A DNA stretch of 64,000 bases from Runella defluvii (GCF_014195535.1 NZ_JACIBY010000012.1:1-64000), one strand, 5' to 3'. Shown: positions 23,679 to 32,718, counted from the first letter of the stretch. Numbers and translations: made by a program. Notes: generated by a model not told the origin, from the sequence alone.

Positions 23679-23718
23679 GTTGGGTATGTGCTCGTATGGA
23701 TGGCTTCTTTGGAAAACA

Positions 23719-23737
23719 TGATAGGTATCATTTGATA
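23719..23737. promoter_or_regulatory. Overlapping TGATA/TATCA palindromes
   Basis: TGATA-GG-TATCA (23719-23730) and TATCA-TT-TGATA (23726-23737) share a half-site, giving three alternating half-sites, a layout typical of multi-site repressor binding. Confidence 0.4.
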
Positions 23738-23771
23738 TTGTTGGCTTGAAAATGTTATTTTGTGTGGTTCT

Positions 23772-23790
23772 ATTTAAACTCAATCTAAAT
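23772..23790. promoter_or_regulatory. Candidate iron-responsive (Fur-like) operator
   Basis: ATTTAAACTCAATCTAAAT is a 19-base near-palindrome (ATTTAAA / TCTAAAT) about 60 bases before feoA. Its shape resembles Fur-type boxes; the match to the consensus used in this phylum is from memory and needs testing. Confidence 0.4.
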
Positions 23791-23848
23791 AAATTGCGTT
23801 ATATGACTCAAACCCTTTTGAGAAAATAGACTGAACCACCCGTCCAAT

Positions 23849-24076
23849 ATGAAAACCATCGCCGACTTACAACTGGGAGAAAGAGCTTTTGTGAAAGAGT
23901 TTCGCCAAGAAGATTTATCGTTGAAACTACTCGAAATGGGTTTTTTGCCTGGCATTGAGGTGATGCTCGATTTTGTGGCACCTTTGGGCGACCCAATTGG
24001 TGTGCAAGTAAACGGCTATTGTCTGGCAATGCGCAAAGAAGAAGCGGCTACGGTTATTGTTGAAGAAAGCATTTAA
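23849..24076 (+). CDS. feoA: FeoA ferrous iron transport protein
   Basis: A 75-residue SH3-like cytosolic protein required for full FeoB activity. The family pattern is clear: TIADLQLGERAFV, then LLEMGFLPGIEVMLDFVAPLGDPIGVQV, then the C-terminal LAMRKEEAATVIV. Length is normal. The stop lies six bases before the feoB start codon, so the two are co-transcribed and probably coupled. Upstream are several palindromes that may bind an iron regulator. Confidence 0.93.
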   Translation: MKTIADLQLGERAFVKEFRQEDLSLKLLEMGFLPGIEVMLDFVAPLGDPIGVQVNGYCLAMRKEEAATVIVEESI

Positions 24077-24082
24077 TATCCC

Positions 24083-26206
24083 TTGAAAAAGAATCCCATC
24101 ATCGCCATCGTCGGCAATCCCAATATCGGTAAGTCATCGTTGTTTAATCAACTGACTGGATTGCGTCAAAAAGTTGGAAATTTCCCGAGTGTTACGGTAG
24201 AAAAAAAATCAGGCCCTTGGATGCTCAATGATGCTACTGAGGCAGTGGTTGTTGACTTGCCAGGTCTGTATAGTTTATATCCAAAAGCGCTGGATGAGCG
24301 AGTAGTAATTGATATTTTGGCCAATCCCTCCCACGAAGATTATCCTGATGTAGTAGTGGTGGTGGCTGATGCCTCCAACCTCAAACGTAATTTGCTGTTG
24401 TTTACCCAAGTAGCAGATTTAGGTTTACCCGTTGTTTTGGCCTTGAACATGCTCGACGTAGCGCGGGATAAAAACCTGCAAGTCAATGCCGTAAAATTAG
24501 CGATGAAATTGGGCGTGCCCGTCGTTCGCATCAATGCGCGGGTAGGAGAAGGCTTAGACCAACTCAAACAGGCCGTGGTGCAACAGCTAGAAAGTCCCAA
24601 AATTTCGGTTGAGAAATATTATTTTAATCCTGCGGAGCAATTCCCCGAATTGATTGACGAAGTAAAACGCACGAACGCTATTTCCAATAATTATTTGGCA
24701 TTGCACCACGTTCAGCAACACGATATTTTTTCGTTTGTACCGCAGGAAAAGCGGGTTGCTTACGATAAAATGATTGAAAAACACGGCTTCAAAGAAAGTG
24801 GTTTTCAAGCAGCCGAAACCATGCACCGATATGCGGTCATCGATGGTCTCGTCAAAGATTCGGTAAAAACAGTGGCAGAGTTTCTAGTGAAACCATTGTG
24901 GACGAGGCGTTTAGATAAAGTTTTACTTCACCCTTTTTGGGGATATGCCGTTTTCTTGGCGGTGCTGTTGGTCATATTTCAAGCCGTATTTACGTTTGCC
25001 AGCTATCCCATGGACCTGATTGATGCAGGAATGGCGTCGTTGAATGATTGGTTAAAAGCAAAACTTCCAGAAGGCGCATTGACCGATTTATTGACCGATG
25101 GACTGGTGGCGGGCATTGGCGGGGTTGTGATTTTTATTCCTCAAATCGCCTTCTTGTTTTTCTTGGTTTCGTTGCTTGAAGAATCGGGCTACATGGCTCG
25201 GGTGATGGTCATTATGGACAAACTTATGCGAAAATTTGGCTTAAATGGTCGGAGTGTGGTGCCCCTTATTTCAGGAGTAGCCTGTGCCGTACCAGCCATT
25301 ATGGCAGCCAGAAGCATCGGAAATCGCAAAGAACGACTGTTGACAATATTGGTCACGCCGCTGATGAGTTGTTCGGCTCGTTTGCCGATTTACACGGTGC
25401 TTATTGCGCTGGTTGTGCCTTCTACGGCAGTACTTGGTTTTTTTACCCTCCAAGGACTAACGCTCATGGGCTTGTACTTGCTGGGGCTAATCAGTGCCTT
25501 GGTATCGGCTTGGGCCATCAAAGGAAGAGTTGAAAGCGCCGAAACGGGCTATTTTGTCATGGAAATGCCTACCTACCAAATTCCGCGCTGGTACCATGTG
25601 GGTATTGCCGTTTGGGATAGTGTTAAATCATTTGTGACCCAAGCGGGTAAAATCATCGTTGCCATCTCTATTATTCTTTGGGTGCTGGCTACGTATGGCC
25701 CAGGCGATGCCATTTCAAAAGCAGAAGAAACCATTCAAAAAGAGCAACCTACGCTGACAGGAGCTGAAATGGAAAACGCAGTAGCAGCGTACAAGTTAGA
25801 ACATTCGTACGCGGGTCATTTTGGAAAATTTATTGAACCTGCCATTGCGCCTTTGGGTTATGATTGGAAAATTGGCATTGCGTTATTGGCTTCGTTTGCC
25901 GCCCGCGAAGTGTTTGTGGGTACTATGAGTACCATTTATAGCATTGGAAGCGAAGCCGATGAAGACAACGGAACCATCAAAGCCCGAATGCGTGCGGAAA
26001 TAAATCCTAAAACGGGCGAAGCCATGTACACACCCGCGCTGGCGTTTTCGCTGTTGGTGTTTTACGTATTTGCGATGATGTGCATGAGTACAATTGCAAC
26101 TGTAAAGCGCGAAACCCACGGCTGGAAATGGCCCCTCATTCAGTTGGCATACATGACGGTTTTGGCGTATGGGTTGGCGTTCTTGACTTACCAAGTTTTA
26201 CAGTAA
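24083..26206 (+). CDS. feoB: FeoB ferrous iron transporter
   Basis: A 707-residue inner-membrane Fe(II) transporter. The N-terminal G domain shows G1 GNPNIGKSS (11-19), G2 SVTVEKK, G3 DLPGLYSL and G4 NMLD; a helical GDI-like region follows to about 240. The membrane part contains two Gate motifs, seen in SGVACAVPAIMAARS and the LMSCSARLPIYTVLI segment, where Cys and Ser/Pro line the route. A C-terminal extension after the last helices is short. The start is TTG at 24083, set by the frame (MKKNPIIAIVGNPN) and spacing from feoA. It converges with the deacetylase gene with only four bases between. Confidence 0.94.
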   Translation: MKKNPIIAIVGNPNIGKSSLFNQLTGLRQKVGNFPSVTVEKKSGPWMLNDATEAVVVDLPGLYSLYPKALDERVVIDILANPSHEDYPDVVVVVADASNLKRNLLLFTQVADLGLPVVLALNMLDVARDKNLQVNAVKLAMKLGVPVVRINARVGEGLDQLKQAVVQQLESPKISVEKYYFNPAEQFPELIDEVKRTNAISNNYLALHHVQQHDIFSFVPQEKRVAYDKMIEKHGFKESGFQAAETMHRYAVIDGLVKDSVKTVAEFLVKPLWTRRLDKVLLHPFWGYAVFLAVLLVIFQAVFTFASYPMDLIDAGMASLNDWLKAKLPEGALTDLLTDGLVAGIGGVVIFIPQIAFLFFLVSLLEESGYMARVMVIMDKLMRKFGLNGRSVVPLISGVACAVPAIMAARSIGNRKERLLTILVTPLMSCSARLPIYTVLIALVVPSTAVLGFFTLQGLTLMGLYLLGLISALVSAWAIKGRVESAETGYFVMEMPTYQIPRWYHVGIAVWDSVKSFVTQAGKIIVAISIILWVLATYGPGDAISKAEETIQKEQPTLTGAEMENAVAAYKLEHSYAGHFGKFIEPAIAPLGYDWKIGIALLASFAAREVFVGTMSTIYSIGSEADEDNGTIKARMRAEINPKTGEAMYTPALAFSLLVFYVFAMMCMSTIATVKRETHGWKWPLIQLAYMTVLAYGLAFLTYQVLQ

Positions 26207-26210
26207 AAGA

Positions 26211-27128
26211 TTAAAAATATAGCTGCTGTGCAATTCGGTACGTATTACAATGCGCTTCCACAATATCGGCCAAGCGCGGAGAATAGCCTCCACCCATCGA
26301 AACCACAACAGGGATATTGCGTTGTTTACACTGAGAAAATACAAACTCATCACGTCGATAACAGCCCTCGCGGGTTACTTTCAATTTTCCCAATTTATCC
26401 GTCTCCAAAATATCAACCCCCGAAATGTAAAAAACAAAATCGGGCCGTTGTTGGTCGATGAGGAAAGGTAATGTCTCATAAAGCAAGCGGAGATAGTCTT
26501 GGTCTTGCGTTCCCGTAGGGAGTTCGATGTCGAGGTCTGATTTTTCTTTGAACAAGGGATAATTGTCTTTGCCGTGCATTGAAAAGGTAAAAACCTGAGG
26601 GTTGTTCTGAAAAATAACGGCCGTTCCATTGCCTTGGTGCACATCCAAATCGACCACCAGAATGTTGGTCGCAAGTTGCTTCGAAAGTAAATAATTGGCG
26701 GCGATAGCCACATCGTTCAACAAACAAAACCCTTCGCCACGATCAGCATAAGCATGATGGGTACCGCCTGCGACATTCATCGAAACGCCAAACGTCAACG
26801 CAAAATGACAACATTCAATCGTTCCTTGGGCAATGCGTGTTTCGCGCTCAATGAGTCGTTGATTCAGCGGAAAACCAATCCGTCGAACCATTTTGTCAGA
26901 AATTCTCACGTTTTTTAAATCTTCCCAGTAGGTAGTATCGTGTACCCCCAAAATCCAATGTTCGTCCAAGTGGCTAGGAGAGAAGAAGTTATCGTACGTG
27001 CAGGTGCCTTCATACAGGAGCTGCTCGGGAATAAGTTCGTATTTGGCCATTGGAAAACGATGAGGTTCTCCATTGGGGCCTTTGGGAAGCGGATGACAAA
27101 AAATTGGGTCGTGGGCAATTTTGAGCAT
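26211..27128 (-). CDS. Histone-deacetylase-family hydrolase (class IV-like)
   Basis: A 305-residue zinc hydrolase of the arginase/deacetylase fold. Catalytic residues are visible: the His pair in AGGTHHAYAD (about 122-131), the charge-relay and zinc ligands in VVDLDVHQGNGTA (about 160-172), and the second zinc Asp in ISGVDILETDKLG. The overall pattern resembles bacterial HDAC11-like (class IV) enzymes such as those acting on acetylated small molecules or polyamines; no true histone substrate is implied. It shares no operon with neighbours: it converges with feoB and is divergent from the lipoprotein gene at 27194. Confidence 0.9.
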   Translation of the reverse strand: MLKIAHDPIFCHPLPKGPNGEPHRFPMAKYELIPEQLLYEGTCTYDNFFSPSHLDEHWILGVHDTTYWEDLKNVRISDKMVRRIGFPLNQRLIERETRIAQGTIECCHFALTFGVSMNVAGGTHHAYADRGEGFCLLNDVAIAANYLLSKQLATNILVVDLDVHQGNGTAVIFQNNPQVFTFSMHGKDNYPLFKEKSDLDIELPTGTQDQDYLRLLYETLPFLIDQQRPDFVFYISGVDILETDKLGKLKVTREGCYRRDEFVFSQCKQRNIPVVVSMGGGYSPRLADIVEAHCNTYRIAQQLYF

Positions 27129-27193
27129 AAAAAAGATGAAATGATTTGGGCCAACTTTTCGTTAGTAGGTTATAAAAAAACCGAGAATAAACC

Positions 27194-27802
27194 ATGAAAG
27201 TTAAATTTCAAGCACTTATTTTAGGAGTAACGGTCGCAATAATAGCCACTGCCTGCGCACCTGACCCCTTGAAAGATTTGACGGTAGAGGAAACCCAAGT
27301 TTTTATTACTAATTACGAACCTACGGTCAATTTTGCTAATTACCAGACCTTTAGCTTGGCCGATACTGTATATGTAATTCAAAATCAGCAGACGGGCGTT
27401 TCGACTTCTACGCAAGATTATTCGGCATTAGACCGTATCACATCAACCATGACGCAGCGCGGATACAAGCGAGTAACGCGTGAAGCAAAACCAGATTTGG
27501 GCGTTAGTGTAGCTCGTATCAGAGAAACGCAAACGGGGCTTGTCGCCAATTATAACCCATGGAACAGCTACTGGGGATATACTGGCGGCGGCGGATTTTA
27601 TTATCCTCCAACCTACTCTTATTATCAAACTTCAGAAACGTATTGGTATTTGGAAATGGTGGATTTAAAAAATGCGACCAACGGGCTGCAACCCAAGGTG
27701 GTTTGGAATGCCCAGATTCGAGGAAATGGCATTTTTGACGCAGCGTCTTTGACGAATGTGATTGACAATGTATTTAAGCAGTCGATGTATTTGAAAAAGT
27801 AG
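27194..27802 (+). CDS. DUF4136 lipoprotein
   Basis: A 202-residue lipoprotein: signal peptide with lipobox IIATACAPD, Cys at about 21. The mature part fits DUF4136: YEPTVNFANYQTFSLAD, then SALDRITSTMTQRGYKRVTREAKPDLGVSV, an aromatic and Gly-rich stretch (WNSYWGYTGGGGFYYPP), and VDLKNATNGLQPKVVWNAQIRG. The family is common in the Bacteroidota outer envelope, function unknown. It lies 14 bases upstream of a beta-barrel protein gene, suggesting a two-gene envelope operon. Confidence 0.82.
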   Translation: MKVKFQALILGVTVAIIATACAPDPLKDLTVEETQVFITNYEPTVNFANYQTFSLADTVYVIQNQQTGVSTSTQDYSALDRITSTMTQRGYKRVTREAKPDLGVSVARIRETQTGLVANYNPWNSYWGYTGGGGFYYPPTYSYYQTSETYWYLEMVDLKNATNGLQPKVVWNAQIRGNGIFDAASLTNVIDNVFKQSMYLKK

Positions 27803-27828
27803 TAAAACAACAACTTATGATGGTTGGC

Positions 27829-28521
27829 ATGAAAATTAGAAAAGTAAAAACAATAAGCGCCATTGTGCTCTGCTTTATGGGGGTGTTTTTGGTAAATATA
27901 GCTGAGGCACAACAAGTTATTGACCGACCTCAGTTATTCAAAAGAGAGTCGCCATACTTGAGATATACCTCGTATCGTGTTTCTTTGACGGGAGGTTTGG
28001 GAGTTGCCACGGGTTCGCTAGGTGATTTTATGGCGGCCAATACGTTTCGTAACTATTCATTGGCCGTTGATTTTGTTTTCCCCAAAAACAATATGTCGGT
28101 GGGGTTTGCGATTGGGTCACAGTATTTTGTGAACCGCTTGCCTCGCCAGGTGTATGAATATGATAATGGCGCAATTTCGGCCGTGCAAACGCGTACAGTC
28201 ACGGCTTATCCGATTACGTTGACGGGTAGCTATCACGTTGGGGATGTCAATGCGCGTGTTCGACCGTATGTGCAGGCGGGATTGGGGGCAGCGTTTGCCG
28301 AAGTAGCCAATTACTACGGAATGTTATCAACGGGCGACAATGGCTTTAAGTTTGTGGCACAGGGAGGCGCTGGAGTGCGCGTGTTGCTGAGCAAAACAGG
28401 AAATGTGGGGCTTGAACTGGGGGCAACCTATCAGCACATCCCTTTTAAAATAGAAAGCGAAGGAATCAACGCCGCTTCATCTATCAATGCGCGGGTTGGT
28501 TTGTTTTACCGTTGGTGGTAG
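27829..28521 (+). CDS. Outer-membrane beta-barrel protein
   Basis: A 230-residue protein, started at the ATG (27829) that gives the best signal peptide (MKIRKVKTISAIVLCFMGVFLVNIAEAQ); an ATG twelve bases upstream is possible. The mature chain alternates amphipathic strands and ends in a Trp (LFYRWW), as outer-membrane barrels do. Gly-rich turns such as VSLTGGLGVATGS and VQAGLGAAF resemble OmpA-like eight-stranded porin-type barrels. Probably co-transcribed with the DUF4136 lipoprotein. Function unknown. Confidence 0.78.
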   Translation: MKIRKVKTISAIVLCFMGVFLVNIAEAQQVIDRPQLFKRESPYLRYTSYRVSLTGGLGVATGSLGDFMAANTFRNYSLAVDFVFPKNNMSVGFAIGSQYFVNRLPRQVYEYDNGAISAVQTRTVTAYPITLTGSYHVGDVNARVRPYVQAGLGAAFAEVANYYGMLSTGDNGFKFVAQGGAGVRVLLSKTGNVGLELGATYQHIPFKIESEGINAASSINARVGLFYRWW

Positions 28522-28526
28522 GCGTT

Positions 28527-28578
28527 TTTTGAGTTTGGGGCTTTTGAACTCCCAACGGGAAAACCCCCAAACTCAAAA
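28527..28578. terminator. Long bidirectional hairpin
   Basis: TTTTGAGTTTGGGG (28527-28540) pairs with CCCCAAACTCAAAA (28565-28578), fourteen pairs, between convergent genes. Confidence 0.75.
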
Positions 28579-28583
28579 CCTAT

Positions 28584-29009
28584 TTACTCCTCAATGGTAA
28601 TGGTGTGCCCGATTTGCGCTAAAGGCTCAAATTGAGCCGTGGCTGAGCAATATTTCTCCATCGAAAGCTTCACCGCACGTTCGATTTTGGCACGGTCGAG
28701 GTTATTTCCTTTAAAGAAATAATGAATAGTGACCGAGCGGAAAGGTGAGCGTTCGGTCGTTTCTTCTTTTACGCGGTCGCCCTCTACGGTGATTCTGAAG
28801 TCGGTAACTTCTTGGCGTTGTTTTTTGAGAATAAGCACAACGTCAATCGCACTACAACTCCCAACACCCATCAACAACAACTCCATGGGGCGTACCCCCG
28901 CGTTTTGGCCACCAATGGCTGGCGACGCATCGGTGTGTACTTTTATATCTGACGAACCTGTGGCCTCGAAGTGAAACCCATCGTCAACGCGAACTAATTC
29001 TACTTTCAT
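28584..29009 (-). CDS. OsmC-family peroxidase
   Basis: A 141-residue OsmC/Ohr-superfamily protein, which reduces organic peroxides through two redox-active cysteines. Both are present: the first in MGVGSCSAIDVV (about 52), the second in MEKYCSATAQ (about 121). The arrangement RPMELLLMGVGSC fits the YhfA-like OsmC subgroup. A single gene with a shared terminator on its right-hand neighbour's side. Confidence 0.88.
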   Translation of the reverse strand: MKVELVRVDDGFHFEATGSSDIKVHTDASPAIGGQNAGVRPMELLLMGVGSCSAIDVVLILKKQRQEVTDFRITVEGDRVKEETTERSPFRSVTIHYFFKGNNLDRAKIERAVKLSMEKYCSATAQFEPLAQIGHTITIEE

Positions 29010-29196
29010 ACGTAGCTTGGCTTGTGATTATAATGAAAATACAACTATTAAAAGCACTTGGTTCAAAAAAGCTTACTACATTGTTGGCGAAGTAGTACTA
29101 TTTTTTATCCGCAGAAAGGCGTTACTCGGTGGTTGACCAATGGGCATTTTTGTAAAAAAAGTGAAAACTATTTGTTCGGAAAATAGTTTTGATTGC

Positions 29197-30429
29197 ATGG
29201 CAAATCATGACGTAATTATTGTAGGCGCAGGCATGGCGGGGCTTACCTGTGCTACTTACCTAAACCGTTTTGGGGTTTCATCGTTGGTATTGGAAGCATC
29301 GGATGCCGTGGGTGGCCGCGTTCGTACCGATAAAATGGATGGTTTTTTACTAGACCGTGGATTTCAAATTCTTCTAACGGCATACCCCGAGGCGCAAAAA
29401 CTGCTTGATTACCAAGTCCTTGATTTAAAAAGCTTTCGTTCGGGGGCACTAATACGCCTCGACGGTACTTTTTCGGTCATGAGCGACCCTTTTAAAGAGC
29501 CTGCTCAATTGGTCAATACGTTGCTTTCTCCCGTAGGTTCGTTAGTGGACAAACTCAAGGTTTTACAGTTGTCGAATGAGGTTTCTAAGGAGTCAACGGA
29601 AGCCTTTTTTAACGATAAGTCCACCGATACCCTGTCGTATTTGCGCGATTTGGGTTGGAGTGAAGGCATGATTCGGAATTTTTTTAAACCCTTTTTTGGG
29701 GGTGTTTTTCTGGAAAATGAATTGGCAACGTCGAGCAATTTTTTTCGATTTGTTTTCAAACAATTTTACAACGGTGAAGCCGTAATTCCCGCTCAAGGAA
29801 TGCAGGAAATCCCGAATCAGTTGGCGGCCAAACTTCCCGAGGGTGCGGTGCAACTTCAAACAAAAGTTGCTAAAATCGTTGGAAATACGGTGACTTTGGC
29901 CGACGGTCAAACCCTCACTGCAAAGGCCGTAGTGGTAGCAACGGATGCTTTGCAAGCAGATCGACTTTTGGGCCGAAACGTTCAACGGAGTTTCAACAAA
30001 ACAACCTGTACGTATTTTGCCGCCGAGCGTTCTCCGTTGACGGAAAAAATGCTGGCCTTGAATCCCAATCGCCTTTCAACTGTTCACAATATATGCATGC
30101 CAAGCGACATTGCGCCTTCTTATGCCCCCGCAGGGAAAACGTTGGTTTCGGTGAGTACGCAGGGATTAGAAGGGGTAGATGAACAAAAGCTGACGACGCA
30201 CATTGTCAAGGAGTTAACAGAATGGTTCGGAGCGGATGTCAAATCGTGGAAGCACTTACGAACGTATCATTTGCCCGAATCGTTGTTGAGCTTTCCTGCC
30301 AATTCAGCAGCAACTGAATTAAAAATAACCGATACTTTGTACGAGTGTGGCGACCACGTAGCGTATCCGTCCCTCAATGCCGCAATGGCAACGGGAAGGA
30401 AAGTTGCGGAGATGATTGCGGGAATTTGA
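29197..30429 (+). CDS. FAD-dependent oxidoreductase, amine-oxidase/phytoene-desaturase type
   Basis: A 410-residue flavoprotein started at ATG 29197. The FAD-binding Rossmann motif VIIVGAGMAGLTCATYLNRFGVSSLVLEASDAVGGRVRT occupies the start (key residues GAGMAG and the EA at the end of strand 2, then GGRVRT), and the C-terminal FAD signature is seen in YECGDHVAYPSLNAAMATGRKVAEMI. The centre resembles protoporphyrinogen oxidase and phytoene-desaturase relatives; the substrate cannot be told. An upstream in-frame GTG/ATG would add a non-conserved stretch before the Rossmann fold. Confidence 0.85.
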   Translation: MANHDVIIVGAGMAGLTCATYLNRFGVSSLVLEASDAVGGRVRTDKMDGFLLDRGFQILLTAYPEAQKLLDYQVLDLKSFRSGALIRLDGTFSVMSDPFKEPAQLVNTLLSPVGSLVDKLKVLQLSNEVSKESTEAFFNDKSTDTLSYLRDLGWSEGMIRNFFKPFFGGVFLENELATSSNFFRFVFKQFYNGEAVIPAQGMQEIPNQLAAKLPEGAVQLQTKVAKIVGNTVTLADGQTLTAKAVVVATDALQADRLLGRNVQRSFNKTTCTYFAAERSPLTEKMLALNPNRLSTVHNICMPSDIAPSYAPAGKTLVSVSTQGLEGVDEQKLTTHIVKELTEWFGADVKSWKHLRTYHLPESLLSFPANSAATELKITDTLYECGDHVAYPSLNAAMATGRKVAEMIAGI

Positions 30430-30500
30430 TTCAATAAAATCAATCAAGGTAAATTAAGCTCGGTCGCATTCTTTTTAAAACACATAGGGAACAATAGAAT

Positions 30501-30568
30501 AAACACATAGTAAACATAGACAGTCTTTTGTGTGCTATGTGACAATTCTACGTGGACTATGTGTTTAC
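30501..30568. repeat. CACATAG repeat element, copy A
   Basis: The 59-base core 30510-30568 begins GTAAACATAG and ends CTATGTGTTTAC, with TTGTGTGCTATGTG in the middle. A longer arm AAACACATAG (30501-30510) can pair with CTATGTGTTT. Its end supplies the ribD stop codon (30565-30567). The second copy is at 31669-31729. Confidence 0.82.
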
Positions 30569-31605
30569 CTTGGTTGCTGATAAGAACTAAGCCAATCCCC
30601 GCCAATGTTGGTTTGATTCACTAGCCGAACGCCCGTGGGGAGTAGGGGAGCGGCAGTGCCTTTTTGTATAGCATTTGCACTCTTAAAAATGTGTATTTCG
30701 TCAAAAACTCCTTCGTTTAGAAACGTTTGTAATACCAACGTTCCTCCTTCTACGATAATCGATTGGATTTTGCGTTGGTATAAATCAGCTAGCAAATGTT
30801 TGAGAAAATTTTCGTCAAAATCAATTTGAACAAAGGCCGTATTGCCTTGTTCTTCGTTCTTGAAAGCGTTGTAACAGAGGGTCTTTTGTGAATTGTCAAA
30901 TAAGTGTAACTCCTGCGGGAGCCGTAACGTACGGTCAATGACAATTCGAGTAGGGTGGGGGCCTTCCCAAAGTCGGGTATTCAATTGGGGGTTATCGTAA
31001 AGCGCCGTGTTGGTGCCTACCAAAATGGCATCTTCTTCACTACGCCATTGATGACTCAATACCCTTGATTGCAGGCAACTGATAGAAAGGGGCTGTTTGT
31101 GCTCGTCGGCAATGAAACCATCGGCAGTTTCGGCCCATTTCAAAAGGAGATAAGGGCGTTTTTGCTCAAAAAATGTAAAAAAACGGGCATTTAGTTGCCG
31201 TCCTTCTTCTACCAAAATTCCATTAATTACTTCAATCCCTGCCTCCCTGAGTTTTTGAATACCCTTCCCTGCCACCAGCGGATTGGGGTCGTCGTTGCAA
31301 ATGACAACTTGTTTGACTCTTTTTTCGACCAACAAATCTGCGCAAGGCGGGGTCTTACCAAAATGTGAGCAAGGTTCTAGGGTAACATAGACGGTGCTTT
31401 CGGGCAATACATGTTCATTTCCCCGTGCAATCGCGTCATTGACGGCATTGACCTCCGCGTGCCAATCGCCGTAGCGACGGTGCCAGCCTTCTCCAATGAT
31501 TGTATCATTGTGCACAATCACACAGCCCACCATGGGGTTGGGGCTTACGTTTCCTCGTCCAAGTGCGGCTAGTTCAAGCGCACGAACCATGTATTTTTCC
31601 ATCAT
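30565..31605 (-). CDS. ribD: Bifunctional riboflavin biosynthesis protein RibD
   Basis: A 346-residue two-domain enzyme: an N-terminal deaminase and C-terminal reductase acting on the pyrimidine intermediates of riboflavin synthesis. I start at the MMEKYM methionines (31605); an upstream extension is not conserved. The deaminase zinc site is HAEVNAV near 49 and the PCSHFGKTPPCA box near 76-87, preceded by VSPNPMVGCVIV. The reductase part has the KWAETADGFIAD segment and a VEGGT motif. Other rib genes are not in the window and no FMN riboswitch was seen upstream. Copies of one hairpin repeat lie at both ends of the gene. Confidence 0.93.
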   Translation of the reverse strand: MMEKYMVRALELAALGRGNVSPNPMVGCVIVHNDTIIGEGWHRRYGDWHAEVNAVNDAIARGNEHVLPESTVYVTLEPCSHFGKTPPCADLLVEKRVKQVVICNDDPNPLVAGKGIQKLREAGIEVINGILVEEGRQLNARFFTFFEQKRPYLLLKWAETADGFIADEHKQPLSISCLQSRVLSHQWRSEEDAILVGTNTALYDNPQLNTRLWEGPHPTRIVIDRTLRLPQELHLFDNSQKTLCYNAFKNEEQGNTAFVQIDFDENFLKHLLADLYQRKIQSIIVEGGTLVLQTFLNEGVFDEIHIFKSANAIQKGTAAPLLPTGVRLVNQTNIGGDWLSSYQQPR

Positions 31606-31668
31606 TTGAAAGCAATTTGATTCATTGTCTTGGGGTGTATGAATAAATACAGGAGATGGTAGCATTTA

Positions 31669-31729
31669 GTAAACATAGACCTTTGGATTTGTGTGCTATG
31701 TGAAAATTCTATGTGGCCTATGTGTTTAC
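31669..31729. repeat. CACATAG repeat element, copy B
   Basis: A 61-base relative of copy A, same orientation, starting GTAAACATAG and ending CTATGTGTTTAC. It lies upstream of ribD and downstream of no other gene. Confidence 0.82.
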
Positions 31730-31801
31730 GTTTGCTGAGTCACCTGAAAAGTTTCCTATACCCAATCTGAAATAAACGAGACAAAAAAACGGAGAACTCA
31801 T

Positions 31802-31809
31802 TACTTTTG
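31802..31809 (+). promoter_or_regulatory. Bacteroidota -7 box (TACTTTTG)
   Basis: TACTTTTG fits TAnnTTTG and lies 51 bases before the GTG start at 31861. No clear TTG element at the usual distance. Confidence 0.4.
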
Positions 31810-31860
31810 CACACTTTTCTGAAAAATAGACAAAAAGTAACTATTTAATCTGATACTGAC

Positions 31861-32718
31861 GTGATAACAACCATTATAGGAATTGGACTTTTGGGAGGGT
31901 CGTATGCCCTTTCTTTGCGCGATAAATACCCAAAAATGCACTTTATTGGCGTTGATGCTTCTGAAGTTCATGGGCGATTGGCGGTGGCCAAAGGCATTGT
32001 GGATGAAATATTGCCGCTCGAATTGGCCGTACCTAAGTCGGATTTAGTCGTTTTGGCTGTTCCCGTTAACCACATTGTTACGCTAGTCCCGCAAGTGCTT
32101 GATTTAATCGGCGACAAGGGGACAGTGATCGATTTGGGTTCTACCAAACGGCTAATTTGCGAAACGGCAGATACACACCCAAAGCGTGACCGTTTTGTGG
32201 CGGCCCACCCGATGGCGGGAACGGAAAACTCAGGGCCGTCGGCGGCTTTTCGAGAGTTATTGCCCGAAAAAAACGTGATTTTGTGCGATTGTGAAAAAAG
32301 TAGCCCCGAATGTGTGGCGTTGGCAGAGGCATTGTTCCGCGATATTGGCATGAAAATTCACTACATGACTCCTGCAGAGCACGATTTGCATCTGGCGTAT
32401 GTGTCTCATTTGAGCCACGTTACCTCCTTTGCTTTGGGCTATACCGTGCTTGAAAAAGAGCGTGACGAACAGAATATCTTCGATATGGCCAGTACGGGCT
32501 TTAGTTCAACGGTGCGTTTGGCCAAAAGTTCACCCGCGATGTGGGCACCTATTTTTGACCAAAATCGGGAAAACCTCTCACGGGCGTTGGGGGATTATAT
32601 TGAGTTTTTGCAGCAATACAAGCAGTTTATCGACGACCGCGACGTAAAATCAAGCTTTGATTTTATGCAGCGGGCCAACGACATCCGCCGTATTTTGTCA
32701 GGAATTGAAAAACGGTAA
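31861..32718 (+). CDS. tyrA: Prephenate dehydrogenase
   Basis: A 285-residue NAD(P)-dependent dehydrogenase that converts prephenate to hydroxyphenylpyruvate in tyrosine synthesis. The Rossmann signature GIGLLGGSYALSLR is at 7-20; VIDLGSTK (about 88-95) and AAHPMAGTENSGP (about 113-125) with the catalytic His follow; YVSHLSHV with its His is near 180. No chorismate mutase or ACT domain is fused. Start is GTG at 31861, directly before the conserved beta strand. The esterase gene follows 12 bases later and may share the transcript. Confidence 0.92.
   Translation: MITTIIGIGLLGGSYALSLRDKYPKMHFIGVDASEVHGRLAVAKGIVDEILPLELAVPKSDLVVLAVPVNHIVTLVPQVLDLIGDKGTVIDLGSTKRLICETADTHPKRDRFVAAHPMAGTENSGPSAAFRELLPEKNVILCDCEKSSPECVALAEALFRDIGMKIHYMTPAEHDLHLAYVSHLSHVTSFALGYTVLEKERDEQNIFDMASTGFSSTVRLAKSSPAMWAPIFDQNRENLSRALGDYIEFLQQYKQFIDDRDVKSSFDFMQRANDIRRILSGIEKR

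Noticed and set aside
26211-27128. A true histone-modifying system suggested by the HDAC-like gene
   Set aside because: Class IV-like deacetylases are common in bacteria and act on small molecules or proteins other than histones.
31606-31860. FMN riboswitch upstream of ribD
   Set aside because: None of the conserved FMN-aptamer segments are present; the gap holds only the CACATAG repeat and a promoter-like box.
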